NCBI RefSeq assembly: GCF_013030945.1
Contig: NZ_JABBXF010000039.1
Location: 1 to 64,000, forward strand
From: Streptomyces morookaense
Lineage (GTDB): Bacteria > Actinomycetota > Actinomycetes > Streptomycetales > Streptomycetaceae
Reading direction: 5' to 3'
Length of the DNA stretch: 64,000 bases
The notes beneath the pieces were generated by a model that made no database searches, was not told the origin of the DNA, and saw only the letters and a program-made list of their open reading frames with translations. Below, piece after piece: positions 1 through 9,376 of the stretch (position 1 is its first letter; each line of letters begins with the position of its first letter). Both the position numbers and the translations under genes were made by a program.

Positions 1-2
1 CC

Positions 3-968
3 GGGGCGACCGGTGCGGCGCTGGTGTGGATCCCGCGCCGGGCGGGCGAGCGGGGCGCACTCGAAGCGGGCGCCCTGCCGGGGCTGCTGCCGGGCGGGCG
101 CCCGGCGACGGATCCGCGGGCGCGCGAGGAGACGGCGGCCGCCTGGGGCGTGGCCGAACTGCCGCGCAGCCCCGGGCGGGACACCGGCCAGATCGTCGAG
201 GCCGCCGCCTCGGGCGAGCTGGGCGCGCTGGTGGTGGCCGGGCTGGAGCCCGCGGACCTGCCCGACCCGGCGCGGGTGCGTGAGGCGCTGGACGCGGTCG
301 GGTTCCTGGTGAGCCTGGAGCAGCGGCCGGGCGAGGTGACGGAGCGGGCGGACGTGGTGCTGCCGGTCGCGGCCGTGGCCGAGAAGCCGGGCACGTACGT
401 CGACTGGGAAGGCCGGGCCCGCCCGTTCGAGGCGGCGGTCCGGCCGGACCAGGCGACGACCCGGCAGCCCATGCCGGACGCGCGCGTGCTGCACATGCTG
501 GCCGCCGCCATGGACGTGGACCTGGCACTGCCCGATGTGCCGTCGGCGCGGGCCGAGTTGGAGCGGCTGGGCCGCTGGCGGGGCGAGTGGGCGTCCGGCC
601 CCTCCGAGCCCGCGCGCCCGGTGCCGCGGCCGCAGGCCGGGGAGGCGGTGCTCGCCGGGCACCGGCTGCTGCTCGACCGGGGCCGGCTCCAGGAGGGCGA
701 CGACGCGCTGGCCGCCACCCGGCACGCGGCCCTCGCACGGGTGTCGGCGGCGACGGCGGAGGAGGCGGGCGTCAAGGACGGCGACGTGCTCCGGGTGACC
801 GGCCCGGCCGGGTCCGTCCAACTGCCCCTGAAGGTCACCGCGATGCCGGACCGGGTGGTGTGGCTGCCGCTGAACTCCACGGGCGGGGGCGTGGCCTCCG
901 ACACCGGCGCCCAGCCCGGCGCGGTGGTCCGCATCGGCCCCGCGACGACTCCGGAGGTGCAGTCGTGA
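3..968 (+). CDS. nuoG: NADH-quinone oxidoreductase subunit G, C-terminal part (5' end outside window)
   Basis: The reading frame is open from the window edge and stops at TGA 966-968, so only about the last 320 residues are present. NuoG is the large iron-sulfur subunit of the peripheral arm of complex I, carrying electrons from NuoEF. The part seen is the molybdopterin-oxidoreductase-like region: a stretch around DVVLPVAAVAEKPGTYVDWEGR (split here as DVVLPVAAVAEKPG and TYVDWEGR) and a terminal domain rich in small residues resembling the molydopterin-dinucleotide-binding fold. The fold is structural in this family and holds no cofactor. Its stop overlaps the nuoH GTG, and the whole nuoHIJKLMN series follows without a gap, which secures the identification. 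Confidence 0.9.
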   Translation, partial: GATGAALVWIPRRAGERGALEAGALPGLLPGGRPATDPRAREETAAAWGVAELPRSPGRDTGQIVEAAASGELGALVVAGLEPADLPDPARVREALDAVGFLVSLEQRPGEVTERADVVLPVAAVAEKPGTYVDWEGRARPFEAAVRPDQATTRQPMPDARVLHMLAAAMDVDLALPDVPSARAELERLGRWRGEWASGPSEPARPVPRPQAGEAVLAGHRLLLDRGRLQEGDDALAATRHAALARVSAATAEEAGVKDGDVLRVTGPAGSVQLPLKVTAMPDRVVWLPLNSTGGGVASDTGAQPGAVVRIGPATTPEVQS

Positions 969-2353
969 ACGTCCCGCACACGGTCCTCGCCGCCGAGGAC
1001 CTGTCCATGTTCGGCTCCGACCCGTGGTGGCTGGTGCTGATCAAGGCCGTGTTCTGCTTCGCGTTCCTCATGCTGACCGTGCTGTTCTCGATCGTCTGGG
1101 AGCGCAAGGTCGTGGCGTGGATGCAGCTGCGCATCGGCCCCAACCGGCACGGCCCGTGGGGTCTGCTGCAGTCGCTGGCCGACGGCATCAAGCTGATGCT
1201 CAAGGAGGACGTGGTCGTCCGCCGCGCGGACAGGATCGTCTACGTCCTGGCCCCGGTCGTCGCCGCGATCCCCGCGTTCATGGCCATCGCCGTGATCCCC
1301 TTCGGGCCCGCGCACGACGAGATCTCGATCTTCGGCCACCGCACCACCATGCAGCTCACCGACCTGCCGATCGCGGTGCTCTACATCCTGGCCGTCGCCT
1401 CGGTGGGCATCTACGGGATCGTGCTGGCCGGCTGGTCCTCCGGCTCGACCTATCCGCTGCTCGGCGGGCTGCGCTCCTGCGCGCAGATGATCTCCTACGA
1501 GATCGCGATGGGCGCGGCCTTCGCCTCGGTCTTCCTCTACTCCGGCTCGATGTCGACGTCGACGATCGTCGAGGCACAGCACGACCGCTGGTACGTCCTG
1601 CTGCTGCCGGTCTCCTTCCTCGTCTACATCGCGACGATGGTCGGCGAGACCAACCGGGCCCCGTTCGACATGCCGGAGTCCGAGGGCGACCTGGTCGGCG
1701 GCTTCAACACCGAGTACTCGTCGATCAAGTTCGCGATGTTCATGCTCGCCGAGTACGTCAACATGGTCACGGTCTCGGCGGTGGCGACCACCCTCTTCCT
1801 GGGCGGCTGGCAGGCCCCGTATCCGCTCTCGGCGGTGTGGCCGGGGGCGAACCACGGCTGGTGGCCGCTGCTGTGGTTCGTCATCAAGGTGCAGGTGCTG
1901 CTGTTCTTCTTCATCTGGCTGCGCGGCACGCTGCCCCGGGTGCGCTACGACCAGCTGATGAAGCTGGGCTGGAAGGTGCTCATCCCGGTCTCGGTGGTCT
2001 GGCTGATGCTCGTCGCGACCGTGCGGGCGCTGCGGAACGAGAACTACGACTTCCAGGACATCGTGCTCTACGTCGGCGGCGCGGTGCTCACGGTGCTGCT
2101 GCTGTCCTTCCTCGTCGACGTCTTCCGGGAGCGGGACGGCGGCGGGAAGCACGCGGGCGGGGTGCCCGCCGGCCAAGCCGGGCCGGGGGCAGGGCCGTTC
2201 GGCCCGGTGGCGGGCGGCTTCCCCGTGCCGCCGCTGCCCGGCCAGGAGGTGCCGCACGTGCCGCGGCGGCGGCCGCGCCGGGAGCGGGAGCCCGTTGTCA
2301 GTGGCGGGGTGGACACTCTGAGTGACGGAAAGGAGGCGGGGGGCAGTGTCTGA
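965..2353 (+). CDS. nuoH: NADH-quinone oxidoreductase subunit H
   Basis: Membrane subunit that forms the heel of complex I and part of the quinone chamber. Starts at GTG 965, overlapping the nuoG stop by four bases; 462 residues. Conserved NuoH features are visible: WERKVVAWMQLRIGPNRHGP near the N-terminus, then ETNRAPFDMPESEGDLVGGF, the acidic loop that lines the quinone tunnel, and about eight hydrophobic segments. The last ~65 residues are a proline/glycine/arginine-rich tail, making the protein longer than the E. coli subunit (about 325); such tails are usual in actinobacterial NuoH. Translationally coupled to nuoG and nuoI. Confidence 0.97.
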   Translation: MNVPHTVLAAEDLSMFGSDPWWLVLIKAVFCFAFLMLTVLFSIVWERKVVAWMQLRIGPNRHGPWGLLQSLADGIKLMLKEDVVVRRADRIVYVLAPVVAAIPAFMAIAVIPFGPAHDEISIFGHRTTMQLTDLPIAVLYILAVASVGIYGIVLAGWSSGSTYPLLGGLRSCAQMISYEIAMGAAFASVFLYSGSMSTSTIVEAQHDRWYVLLLPVSFLVYIATMVGETNRAPFDMPESEGDLVGGFNTEYSSIKFAMFMLAEYVNMVTVSAVATTLFLGGWQAPYPLSAVWPGANHGWWPLLWFVIKVQVLLFFFIWLRGTLPRVRYDQLMKLGWKVLIPVSVVWLMLVATVRALRNENYDFQDIVLYVGGAVLTVLLLSFLVDVFRERDGGGKHAGGVPAGQAGPGAGPFGPVAGGFPVPPLPGQEVPHVPRRRPRREREPVVSGGVDTLSDGKEAGGSV

Positions 2354-2924
2354 CTTCCAGAACCCCGTGGCCGGCTTTGGCGTGACCTTCAAGGCCATGT
2401 TCAGGAGGCGGCTCACCGAGCAGTATCCGGAGTACAAGAAGCCGACCGCGCCGCGCTTCCACGGCCGCCACCAGCTCAACCGGCATCCCGACGGCCTGGA
2501 GAAGTGCATCGGCTGCGAGCTGTGCGCCTGGGCCTGCCCGGCGGACGCCATCTACGTGGAGGGCGCGGACAACACCGAGGAGGAGCGCTACTCCCCGGGC
2601 GAGCGGTACGGCCGCGTCTACCAGATCAACTATCTGCGCTGCATCCTGTGCGGCCTGTGCGTCGAGGCGTGCCCCACGCGGGCGCTGACGATGACCAATC
2701 AGTACGAACTGGCCGACGAGAGCCGCGAGTCGCTGATCTACACCAAGGAGCAGCTGCTGGCCGGCCTCGAAGAGGGCATGGTCGACACCCCGCACGCGAT
2801 CTTCCCCGGCATGACCGAACAGGACTACTACCGGGGGCTGGTGACGGAGGCGGCGCCGGGCACGGTCCGGCAGCCGGCGGTGTCCAGGGGCGAACACCCC
2901 GAAGAGGAAGGGGCGGACGCATGA
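2346..2924 (+). CDS. nuoI: NADH-quinone oxidoreductase subunit I (2x[4Fe-4S] ferredoxin-type)
   Basis: Peripheral-arm subunit carrying clusters N6a and N6b, the last relay before N2 in NuoB. Start chosen at GTG 2346, eight bases inside the end of nuoH, because a strong GGAAAGGAGG site lies just upstream (about 2327-2336); this gives 192 residues. Two complete CxxCxxCxxxCP motifs are present with cysteines at 54, 57, 60, 64 and 99, 102, 105, 109. Stop overlaps the nuoJ ATG (ATGA). Confidence 0.97.
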   Translation: MSDFQNPVAGFGVTFKAMFRRRLTEQYPEYKKPTAPRFHGRHQLNRHPDGLEKCIGCELCAWACPADAIYVEGADNTEEERYSPGERYGRVYQINYLRCILCGLCVEACPTRALTMTNQYELADESRESLIYTKEQLLAGLEEGMVDTPHAIFPGMTEQDYYRGLVTEAAPGTVRQPAVSRGEHPEEEGADA

Positions 2925-3760
2925 GCGCCCTCGCGGACGCCGTCTCGTCCACGTCCACCGGTGAGGCCGTGCAGTTCTGGATCCTGGCGGTGGTCGCCGT
3001 GGCCGGGGCGCTCGGCACGGTGTTGATAAGGAAGGCCGTGCACAGTGCGCTGTGCCTCGCCGGGACGATGATCGTCCTCGCGGTCTTCTACCTCGCCAAC
3101 GGCGCCTACTTCCTCGGCATCGTGCAGATCGTCGTCTACACCGGCGCGATCATGATGCTGTTCCTCTTCGTCGTCATGCTGGTCGGCGTCACCGCCGCGG
3201 ACTCCCTGAAGGAGACCATCAAGGGCCAGCGCGTGCTCGCCGGACTGTGCGTCCTGGGCTTCGGCATCCTGCTCGCCGCGGGCATCGCCAACGCCTCGCT
3301 GCACCGGTTCAACGGGCTCGGCCAGGCCAACTCCGGTGGGAACGTGCAGGGGCTGGCGGCGCTGATCTTCACCAAGTACGTCTTCGCCTTCGAACTCACC
3401 GGCGCACTGCTCATCACCGCGGCCGTCGGCGCGATGGTGCTCACCCACCGGGAGCGCACCGAGCGCGCCGCCACCCAGCGCGAGCGGTCCGAGGCGCGCG
3501 TCCGCACGGGCACCCAGGTCCCCCCGCTGCCCGCGCCCGGCGTCTACGCCCGGCACAACGCGGTCGACGTCCCCGGCCTGCTGCCCGACGGCACGGCGTC
3601 CGAGCTCACCGTCAGCCCGACACTGCGCGACCGCGGCCAGATCCGCGACGTGTCCGGCGAGGCCCTCGCCGAGCTCGCCGCGCTGGAGCAGCGCGCGCAG
3701 GAGCGGCTGGAGAGCGGCCGCGGCGAGGAGAGCGCGCACGGACAGGGAGCCGCCAAGTGA
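2921..3760 (+). CDS. nuoJ: NADH-quinone oxidoreductase subunit J
   Basis: Membrane-arm subunit with about five transmembrane segments. ATG 2921 overlaps the nuoI stop; 279 residues. The family signature VQIVVYTGAIMMLFLFVVML is present in the third membrane segment, which contains the pi-bulge helix involved in coupling. A C-terminal hydrophilic extension of about 110 residues, rich in Arg, Glu and Ala, goes beyond the ~185 residues of E. coli NuoJ. Such extensions are common in Streptomyces. Followed by nuoK with a GTGA overlap. Confidence 0.96.
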   Translation: MSALADAVSSTSTGEAVQFWILAVVAVAGALGTVLIRKAVHSALCLAGTMIVLAVFYLANGAYFLGIVQIVVYTGAIMMLFLFVVMLVGVTAADSLKETIKGQRVLAGLCVLGFGILLAAGIANASLHRFNGLGQANSGGNVQGLAALIFTKYVFAFELTGALLITAAVGAMVLTHRERTERAATQRERSEARVRTGTQVPPLPAPGVYARHNAVDVPGLLPDGTASELTVSPTLRDRGQIRDVSGEALAELAALEQRAQERLESGRGEESAHGQGAAK

Positions 3761-4056
3761 ACCCGGTCAACTACCTCTACCTCGCGGCCCTGTTGTTCAC
3801 CATCGGGGCGGCCGGTGTGCTCGTCCGGCGGAACGCGATCGTCGTCTTCATGTGCATCGAGCTGATGCTGAACGCCTGCAACCTGGCGTTCGTCACGTTC
3901 TCCCGGATGCACGGCACGCTCGACGGCCAGATCATCGCCTTCTTCACGATGGTCGTGGCGGCCGCCGAGGTCGTCGTCGGCCTCGCGATCATCGTGAGCA
4001 TCTTCCGCTCCCGCCACTCGGCCTCGGTCGACGACGCCAGCCTGCTGAAGCTGTAA
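3757..4056 (+). CDS. nuoK: NADH-quinone oxidoreductase subunit K
   Basis: Small antiporter-like membrane subunit (99 residues, usual size ~100) with three transmembrane helices. GTG 3757 overlaps the nuoJ stop. The conserved membrane-buried acidic residues are visible, one in FMCIELMLNACNLAF and one in MVVAAAEVVVGLAI; they belong to the proton-transfer chain along the membrane arm. Twelve bases separate it from nuoL. Confidence 0.97.
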   Translation: MNPVNYLYLAALLFTIGAAGVLVRRNAIVVFMCIELMLNACNLAFVTFSRMHGTLDGQIIAFFTMVVAAAEVVVGLAIIVSIFRSRHSASVDDASLLKL

Positions 4057-4068
4057 GGGGACGCAGAC

Positions 4069-5988
4069 GTGGAGAACCTCATCGGATTGCTCGTCCTGGT
4101 GCCCTTGCTGGGCGCGGGCGTGCTGTTGTGCGGCGGGCGCCGGCTCGATCGCAGCGGGCCGTGGGTGGGCACCGGGCTCGCGGCCGTGTCCTTCGTGCTC
4201 GGCGTGTGGCTCTTCGCCGACATGCTGGGCAGGAAGGGCGACAACCGGGCGCTGGACGTCACGGTGTTCAGCTGGGTGCCGGTCGGCGGTTTCCGGGCCG
4301 ACGTCGGCTTCCACCTCGACCAGCTGTCGATGACCTTCGTCCTGCTGATCACGGGCGTGGGCTCGCTGATCCACCTCTACTCGGTCGGCTACATGGCGCA
4401 CGACGAGCGGCCGCGGCGCTTCTTCGGCTACCTCAACCTCTTCCTCGCCGCGATGCTGCTGCTCGTCCTCGCCGACAACTACCTGCTGCTGTACGCCGGA
4501 TGGGAGGGCGTGGGCCTCGCCTCCTACCTGCTGATCGGCTTCTGGCAGCACAAGCCCAGCGCTGCGACGGCGGCGAAGAAGGCCTTCCTCGTCAACCGCG
4601 TCGGCGACATGGGCCTGTCCATCGCGATCATGGTCATGTTCACCACCTTCGGCACCTTCTCCTTCGCGCCCGTCCTCGCCCACGCGGACCAGGCGGGCGA
4701 GGGGAAGCTCACGGCCATCGGCCTGCTGCTCCTGCTCGGCGCGTGCGGCAAGTCGGCCCAGGTGCCGCTGCAGTCCTGGCTCGGGGACGCGATGGAGGGC
4801 CCGACTCCCGTCTCGGCCCTGATCCACGCGGCCACGATGGTGACGGCCGGGGTGTATCTGATCACCCGGTCCTCGGCGATCTTCAACGGGGCGCCGGACG
4901 CGCAGACGGCCGTGGTCACGGTCGGCGCGGTCACGCTCCTCTTCGGTGCGATCGTCGGTTGCGCGAAGGACGACATCAAGAAGGCCCTGGCCGGTTCGAC
5001 GATGTCCCAGATCGGCTACATGATCCTCGCCGCGGGCCTCGGGCCGGTCGGCTACGTCTTCGCGATCATGCACCTGGTCACCCACGGCTTCTTCAAGGCC
5101 GGGCTCTTCCTCGGTGCCGGTTCGGTGATGCACGGTATGAACGACGAGGTGGACATGCGCCGTTACGGCGGCCTCCGCTCGTACATGCCCGTCACGTTCT
5201 GGACGTTCGGCCTCGGCTATCTCGCCATCATCGGCTTCCCGGGCCTGTCCGGCTTCTTCTCCAAGGACAAGATCATCGAGGCCGCCTTCGCCAAGGGCGG
5301 CACCGAGGGCTGGATCCTGGGCGCCGCCGCCCTGCTGGGCGCGGCCATCACCGCGTACTACATGACGCGCGTGATGCTGCTGACCTTCTTCGGCGAGAAG
5401 CGCTGGCAGCCGACAGTGTCTGACAGCGGCTCCGCCGCGGAGGACGGCAACCTGCCGCACCCGCACGAGTCGCCGAAGACCATGACGATCCCGATGATCC
5501 TGCTCGCCGTCGGATCGGTCTTCGCCGGTGGCCTGTTCAGCATCAACAGCGCCTTCCTGAAATGGCTGGAGCCCGTCACCGGGCACGCCGAGGGACACTC
5601 GCCGGTCGGCGCCGGGCAGGTCACCGCGGCCACCATGGTCGTCCTCGTGATCGGCGCCGCCGTCGCCTGGCAGCAGTACGGGCGCTCGCCCGTGCCGGTC
5701 ACGGCGCCGCGCGGCACGCTCCTCACCCGGGCGGCCCGGCGCGACCTGCTGCAGGACGACTTCAACCACGTCGTGCTGGTGCGCGGCGGCGAGCACCTCA
5801 CGCGCAGCCTGGTCTACGTCGACCACAAGCTCGTCGACGGCGTGGTCAACGGCACCGCGGCCTCCGTCGGCGGGCTGTCGGGCCGGATGCGCCGGCTGCA
5901 GAACGGCTTCGCGCGGTCGTACGCGGTCTCGATGTTCGGCGGCGCGGCGGTGCTGATCGCCGCGACCCTGCTGATGAGGGCGGTATAA
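4069..5988 (+). CDS. nuoL: NADH-quinone oxidoreductase subunit L
   Basis: Distal antiporter-like subunit that pumps protons and carries the long lateral helix. Start GTG 4069 after AGGGGACG; 639 residues, close to the family norm (~610-640). Motifs include LLYAGWEGVGLASYLLIGFW (the conserved Glu on TM5), PVSALIHAATMVTAGVYLI and the HL-region lysine/histidine residues KALAGSTMSQIGYM and HLVTHGFFKAGLFL. The C-terminus ends in a single hydrophobic helix. Three bases separate it from nuoM. Confidence 0.97.
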   Translation: MENLIGLLVLVPLLGAGVLLCGGRRLDRSGPWVGTGLAAVSFVLGVWLFADMLGRKGDNRALDVTVFSWVPVGGFRADVGFHLDQLSMTFVLLITGVGSLIHLYSVGYMAHDERPRRFFGYLNLFLAAMLLLVLADNYLLLYAGWEGVGLASYLLIGFWQHKPSAATAAKKAFLVNRVGDMGLSIAIMVMFTTFGTFSFAPVLAHADQAGEGKLTAIGLLLLLGACGKSAQVPLQSWLGDAMEGPTPVSALIHAATMVTAGVYLITRSSAIFNGAPDAQTAVVTVGAVTLLFGAIVGCAKDDIKKALAGSTMSQIGYMILAAGLGPVGYVFAIMHLVTHGFFKAGLFLGAGSVMHGMNDEVDMRRYGGLRSYMPVTFWTFGLGYLAIIGFPGLSGFFSKDKIIEAAFAKGGTEGWILGAAALLGAAITAYYMTRVMLLTFFGEKRWQPTVSDSGSAAEDGNLPHPHESPKTMTIPMILLAVGSVFAGGLFSINSAFLKWLEPVTGHAEGHSPVGAGQVTAATMVVLVIGAAVAWQQYGRSPVPVTAPRGTLLTRAARRDLLQDDFNHVVLVRGGEHLTRSLVYVDHKLVDGVVNGTAASVGGLSGRMRRLQNGFARSYAVSMFGGAAVLIAATLLMRAV

Positions 5989-5991
5989 GCC

Positions 5992-7596
5992 ATGACTTCT
6001 CTGCTGACGGTCACGGCGGCGGTGCCCGCGCTCGGCGCGGTGGCCACGGCCGCGGTCCCCGCCGCGCGCCGCACCGCCGCCAAGTGGCTCGCGCTGGCCT
6101 TCTCGCTCGCCACGCTGGGCCTCGCCGGGGTGCAGCTGGCGCAGTTCGATCCGCATGCGGCCGGGCCCTTCCAGCTCACCGAATCGCACGCCTGGATCAA
6201 GGACTTCGGGGTGCGGTACGAGCTGGGCGTCGACGGCATCGCGGTGGTGCTGATCGCGCTCACCGCGGTGCTGGTGCCCTTCGTCGTCCTGGCCGGCTGG
6301 CACGATGCCGACCCGCTGGAGACGCACTCGAAGCGCTGGCGGCCCACGCAGGGCTTCTTCGCGCTCATCCTCATGGTCGAGGCGATGGTGGTGATCGCCT
6401 TCGAGGCCACCGACGTCTTCCTCTTCTACATCTTCTTCGAAGCCATGCTCATCCCGATGTACTTCCTCATCGGCGGCTTCGGGGACCGGGCGGGGGAGCG
6501 CACCGAGGAGGAAGCAGCGGCCCAACGCTCGTACGCGGCCGTCAAGTTCCTGCTCTACAACCTGGCCGGCGGTCTCATCATGCTGGCCGCGGTCGTCGGG
6601 CTGTACGCGGTCACCGCCCACCAGCTGGGCACCGGCACCTTCTCCCTCCAGGAGATCCTCCAGGCGCGCGCCGCGGGCAGGCTGCACTTCGCGACCGTCA
6701 CCGAACGCGCCCTGTTCCTCGGCTTCTTCTTCGCCTTCGCGGTGAAGGCGCCGCTGTGGCCGGTGCACACCTGGCTGCCCAACGCCATGACGGAGTCCAC
6801 GGCCCCGGTCGCCGTGCTCATCACCGCGGTGGTCGACAAGGTCGGCACGTTCGCGATGCTGCGCTTCTGCCTCCAGCTCTTCCCCGAGGCCTCGAAGTGG
6901 GCGACCCCGGTGATCCTGGTGCTGTCGCTGATCAGCATCCTCTACGGGGCGCTGCTGGCCGTCGGCCAGCGGGACATCAAGCGGCTGATCGCCTACGCCT
7001 CGATCTCGCACTTCGGCTTCATCATCCTGGGCATCTTCGCGATGACCACCCAGGGCCAGGGCGGTGCCACGCTCTACATGGTCAACCACGGGATCTCCAC
7101 GGCGGCGTTGATGCTGATCGCGGGCTTCCTGATCTCGCGCCGCGGTTCGCGGCTCATCGCGGACTACGGCGGCGTGCAGAAGGTGGCGCCGGTCCTCGCC
7201 GGCACCTTCCTGGTGGCCGGTCTGGCCACGCTGTCGCTGCCGGGCCTGGCGCCCTTCGTCTCCGAATTCCTGGTGCTCGTCGGCACGTTCAGCCGACACC
7301 CGGTGATCGGCGGGGTGGCGACCCTCGGCATCGTGCTGGCCGCGCTCTACGTCCTCGTCCTCTACCAGCGCACCATGACCGGCCCGGTGCGCGAGCCGGT
7401 GCGCGGCATGCCGGACCTCAGGGTGCGCGAACTGGCCGTCGTGGCACCGCTGATCGCGCTGCTGCTGTTCCTCGGCGTCTATCCCAAGCCGCTGACCCGG
7501 ATGATCGACCCGGCCGTCGCGCACACGATGGCGCAGGTGGACCGGACCGATCCCAAGCCGCCCGTGCAGGCGAACGATGTGGAGGCCGCGAAGTGA
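5992..7596 (+). CDS. nuoM: NADH-quinone oxidoreductase subunit M
   Basis: Second antiporter-like proton-pumping subunit, 534 residues, ATG 5992. Family signatures: LFYIFFEAMLIPMYFLIGGF with the conserved Glu, the lysine in FAFAVKAPLWPVHTWLP, and KRLIAYASISHFGFIILGIF. About 14 hydrophobic segments can be counted. The stop overlaps nuoN (GTGA). Confidence 0.97.
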   Translation: MTSLLTVTAAVPALGAVATAAVPAARRTAAKWLALAFSLATLGLAGVQLAQFDPHAAGPFQLTESHAWIKDFGVRYELGVDGIAVVLIALTAVLVPFVVLAGWHDADPLETHSKRWRPTQGFFALILMVEAMVVIAFEATDVFLFYIFFEAMLIPMYFLIGGFGDRAGERTEEEAAAQRSYAAVKFLLYNLAGGLIMLAAVVGLYAVTAHQLGTGTFSLQEILQARAAGRLHFATVTERALFLGFFFAFAVKAPLWPVHTWLPNAMTESTAPVAVLITAVVDKVGTFAMLRFCLQLFPEASKWATPVILVLSLISILYGALLAVGQRDIKRLIAYASISHFGFIILGIFAMTTQGQGGATLYMVNHGISTAALMLIAGFLISRRGSRLIADYGGVQKVAPVLAGTFLVAGLATLSLPGLAPFVSEFLVLVGTFSRHPVIGGVATLGIVLAALYVLVLYQRTMTGPVREPVRGMPDLRVRELAVVAPLIALLLFLGVYPKPLTRMIDPAVAHTMAQVDRTDPKPPVQANDVEAAK

Positions 7597-9275
7597 GTCA
7601 CCCGGCATCCGTGCAGGCCGTCCATGCCGCCCAGACTGTCCACAGCCTGTGGACAAGTGTGGCGGCCGAGGCACCACGGAAGATCCCCGGCCCGCACATC
7701 GAGTACGCCCAGCTGTCCCCGACGCTGATCGTCCTCGGTGCCGCGGTCCTGGGCGTCCTCGTCGAGGCGTTCCTGCCGCGCCGCGCCCGCCATATCTCCC
7801 AAGTCGTGCTGGCCGTCGTCGGGTTGGCCGCCTCCTTCGCCGCCGTCGTCGCGCTGGCGGCCGACGGCTACGCGACCGACAAGGCGCATATCGCGGCCAT
7901 GGGGGCGCTGGCCGTCGACGGCCCGGCGCTGTTCCTGCAGGGCGTGATCATTCTCGTCTCCCTGGTCGCGGTGTTCACCTTCGCCGAGCGCCGGCTCGAC
8001 CCGGCCGCGCACGGCCGCCCGGTGGACTCCTTCGTCGCCGAGGGCGCCGCGGTGCCCGGCGGCGACGCCGAGCGCAGGGCGGTGAAGGCGGGCCTGACCA
8101 CGACCGAGGTCTTCCCGGTGCTGCTCTTCGCAGTCGCGGGCATGCTCGTCTTCCCCGCCGCCAACGACCTGTTGACGCTCTTCGTGGCCCTGGAGGTCTT
8201 CTCCCTCCCGCTGTACGTGCTGTGCGGGCTGGCCCGGCGGCAGCGGCTGCTCTCGCAGGAGGCGGCCGTCAAGTACTTCCTCCTCGGCGCCTTCTCCTCG
8301 GCGTTCCTGCTCTTCGGCATCGCGCTGCTCTACGGCTACGCGGGCACGGTCACCTACGCGGGCATCGCCGAGGTCGTCGGCGGCACGACGCCGACGGTCG
8401 ACCCGGCGCTCGCATCGACCATGGGCAACGACGTGCTGCTGCTGACCGGCGGCGCGATGGTGCTGATGGGCCTGCTGTTCAAGGTGGGCGCGGTGCCGTT
8501 CCACATGTGGACCCCGGACGTGTACCAGGGCGCCCCCACGCCGGTGACGGGCTTCATGGCGGCGGCGACGAAGGTCGCCGCCTTCGGGGCCCTGTTGCGG
8601 CTGCTGTACGTGGTGCTGCCGGGCATGCGCTGGGACTGGCGGCCGGTGATGTGGGGCGTCGCGATCGTCACGATGCTGATCGGTGCGGTCGTGGCCGTCA
8701 CGCAGACGGACGTGAAGCGGCTGCTGGCCTACTCGTCCATCGCGCACGCGGGCTTCATCCTGGCCGGTGTCATCGCGGTGACGCCCGACGGTGTCTCGTC
8801 GGTGCTGTTCTACCTCGCGGCGTACTCGTTCGTGACGCTGGGCGCGTTCGCGGTGGTGACGCTGGTGCGGGACGCGGGCGGCGAGGCGACGCACCTGTCC
8901 AAGTGGGCCGGTCTCGGGCGGCGTTCGCCGCTGGTGGCGGCGGTGTTCGCGGTGTTCCTGCTGGCGTTCGCGGGCATCCCGCTGACGAGCGGGTTCGCGG
9001 GGAAGTTCGCGGTCTTCAAGGCCGCGGCGCAGGGCGGGGCGGCACCGCTGGTCGTCGTGGGTGTGCTGGCGTCCGCGATCGCGGCGTTCTTCTACATCCG
9101 GGTGATCGTGCTGATGTTCTTCAGCGAACCGAAGGCGGAGGGCCCGACGGTGGCGGTACCGAGCCCGCTGACGTCGACGGCGATCGCGATCGGGGTGGCG
9201 GTGACGGTGGTCCTGGGCGTGGCCCCGCAGTACTTCCTGGATTTGGCGGGCCAGGCGGGGACGTTCGTGCGCTGA
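7593..9275 (+). CDS. nuoN: NADH-quinone oxidoreductase subunit N
   Basis: Third antiporter-like subunit, closing the operon; 560 residues from GTG 7593, which overlaps the nuoM stop. An in-frame GTG at 7611 is an alternative. Motifs: FVALEVFSLPLYVLCGLARR, FLLGAFSSAFLLFGIALLYG, KVGAVPFHMWTPDVYQGAPT and KRLLAYSSIAHAGFILAGVI, all typical of NuoN. A loop of about 30 residues near position 150 (VPGGDAERRAVKAG) is longer than in E. coli. A hairpin follows 30 bases after the stop. Confidence 0.97.
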   Translation: MSHPASVQAVHAAQTVHSLWTSVAAEAPRKIPGPHIEYAQLSPTLIVLGAAVLGVLVEAFLPRRARHISQVVLAVVGLAASFAAVVALAADGYATDKAHIAAMGALAVDGPALFLQGVIILVSLVAVFTFAERRLDPAAHGRPVDSFVAEGAAVPGGDAERRAVKAGLTTTEVFPVLLFAVAGMLVFPAANDLLTLFVALEVFSLPLYVLCGLARRQRLLSQEAAVKYFLLGAFSSAFLLFGIALLYGYAGTVTYAGIAEVVGGTTPTVDPALASTMGNDVLLLTGGAMVLMGLLFKVGAVPFHMWTPDVYQGAPTPVTGFMAAATKVAAFGALLRLLYVVLPGMRWDWRPVMWGVAIVTMLIGAVVAVTQTDVKRLLAYSSIAHAGFILAGVIAVTPDGVSSVLFYLAAYSFVTLGAFAVVTLVRDAGGEATHLSKWAGLGRRSPLVAAVFAVFLLAFAGIPLTSGFAGKFAVFKAAAQGGAAPLVVVGVLASAIAAFFYIRVIVLMFFSEPKAEGPTVAVPSPLTSTAIAIGVAVTVVLGVAPQYFLDLAGQAGTFVR

Positions 9276-9304
9276 ACGGACACCCCGCGCCCCGCACCCC
9301 GTTT

Positions 9305-9342
9305 CCCCGCGCCCCGTAAGGGGCGCGGGGAACTGCGCGACC
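9305..9342. terminator. Perfect palindromic hairpin after nuoN, member of a dispersed repeat
   Basis: The arms 9305-9315 and 9320-9330 (CCCCGCGCCCC / GGGGCGCGGGG) pair perfectly over 11 bp around a GTAA loop. It sits between the nuoN stop and the end of the convergent lipoprotein gene, so it can serve both. Bases 9319-9342 recur exactly, in inverted orientation, at 49455-49478, and 15 of them recur at 28040-28054. No U-run follows, as is common in Streptomyces. Confidence 0.75.
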
Positions 9343-9376
9343 AGCCCAAGCCGACCCGCAGCCGAAGAACGACCGC

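Noticed and set aside
3544..7677. A long antisense reading frame (~1377 codons) opposite nuoK-nuoM
   Set aside because: Low-complexity His/Arg/Glu/Asp translation typical of the shadow frame in G+C-rich DNA; the sense strand holds clear nuo genes.
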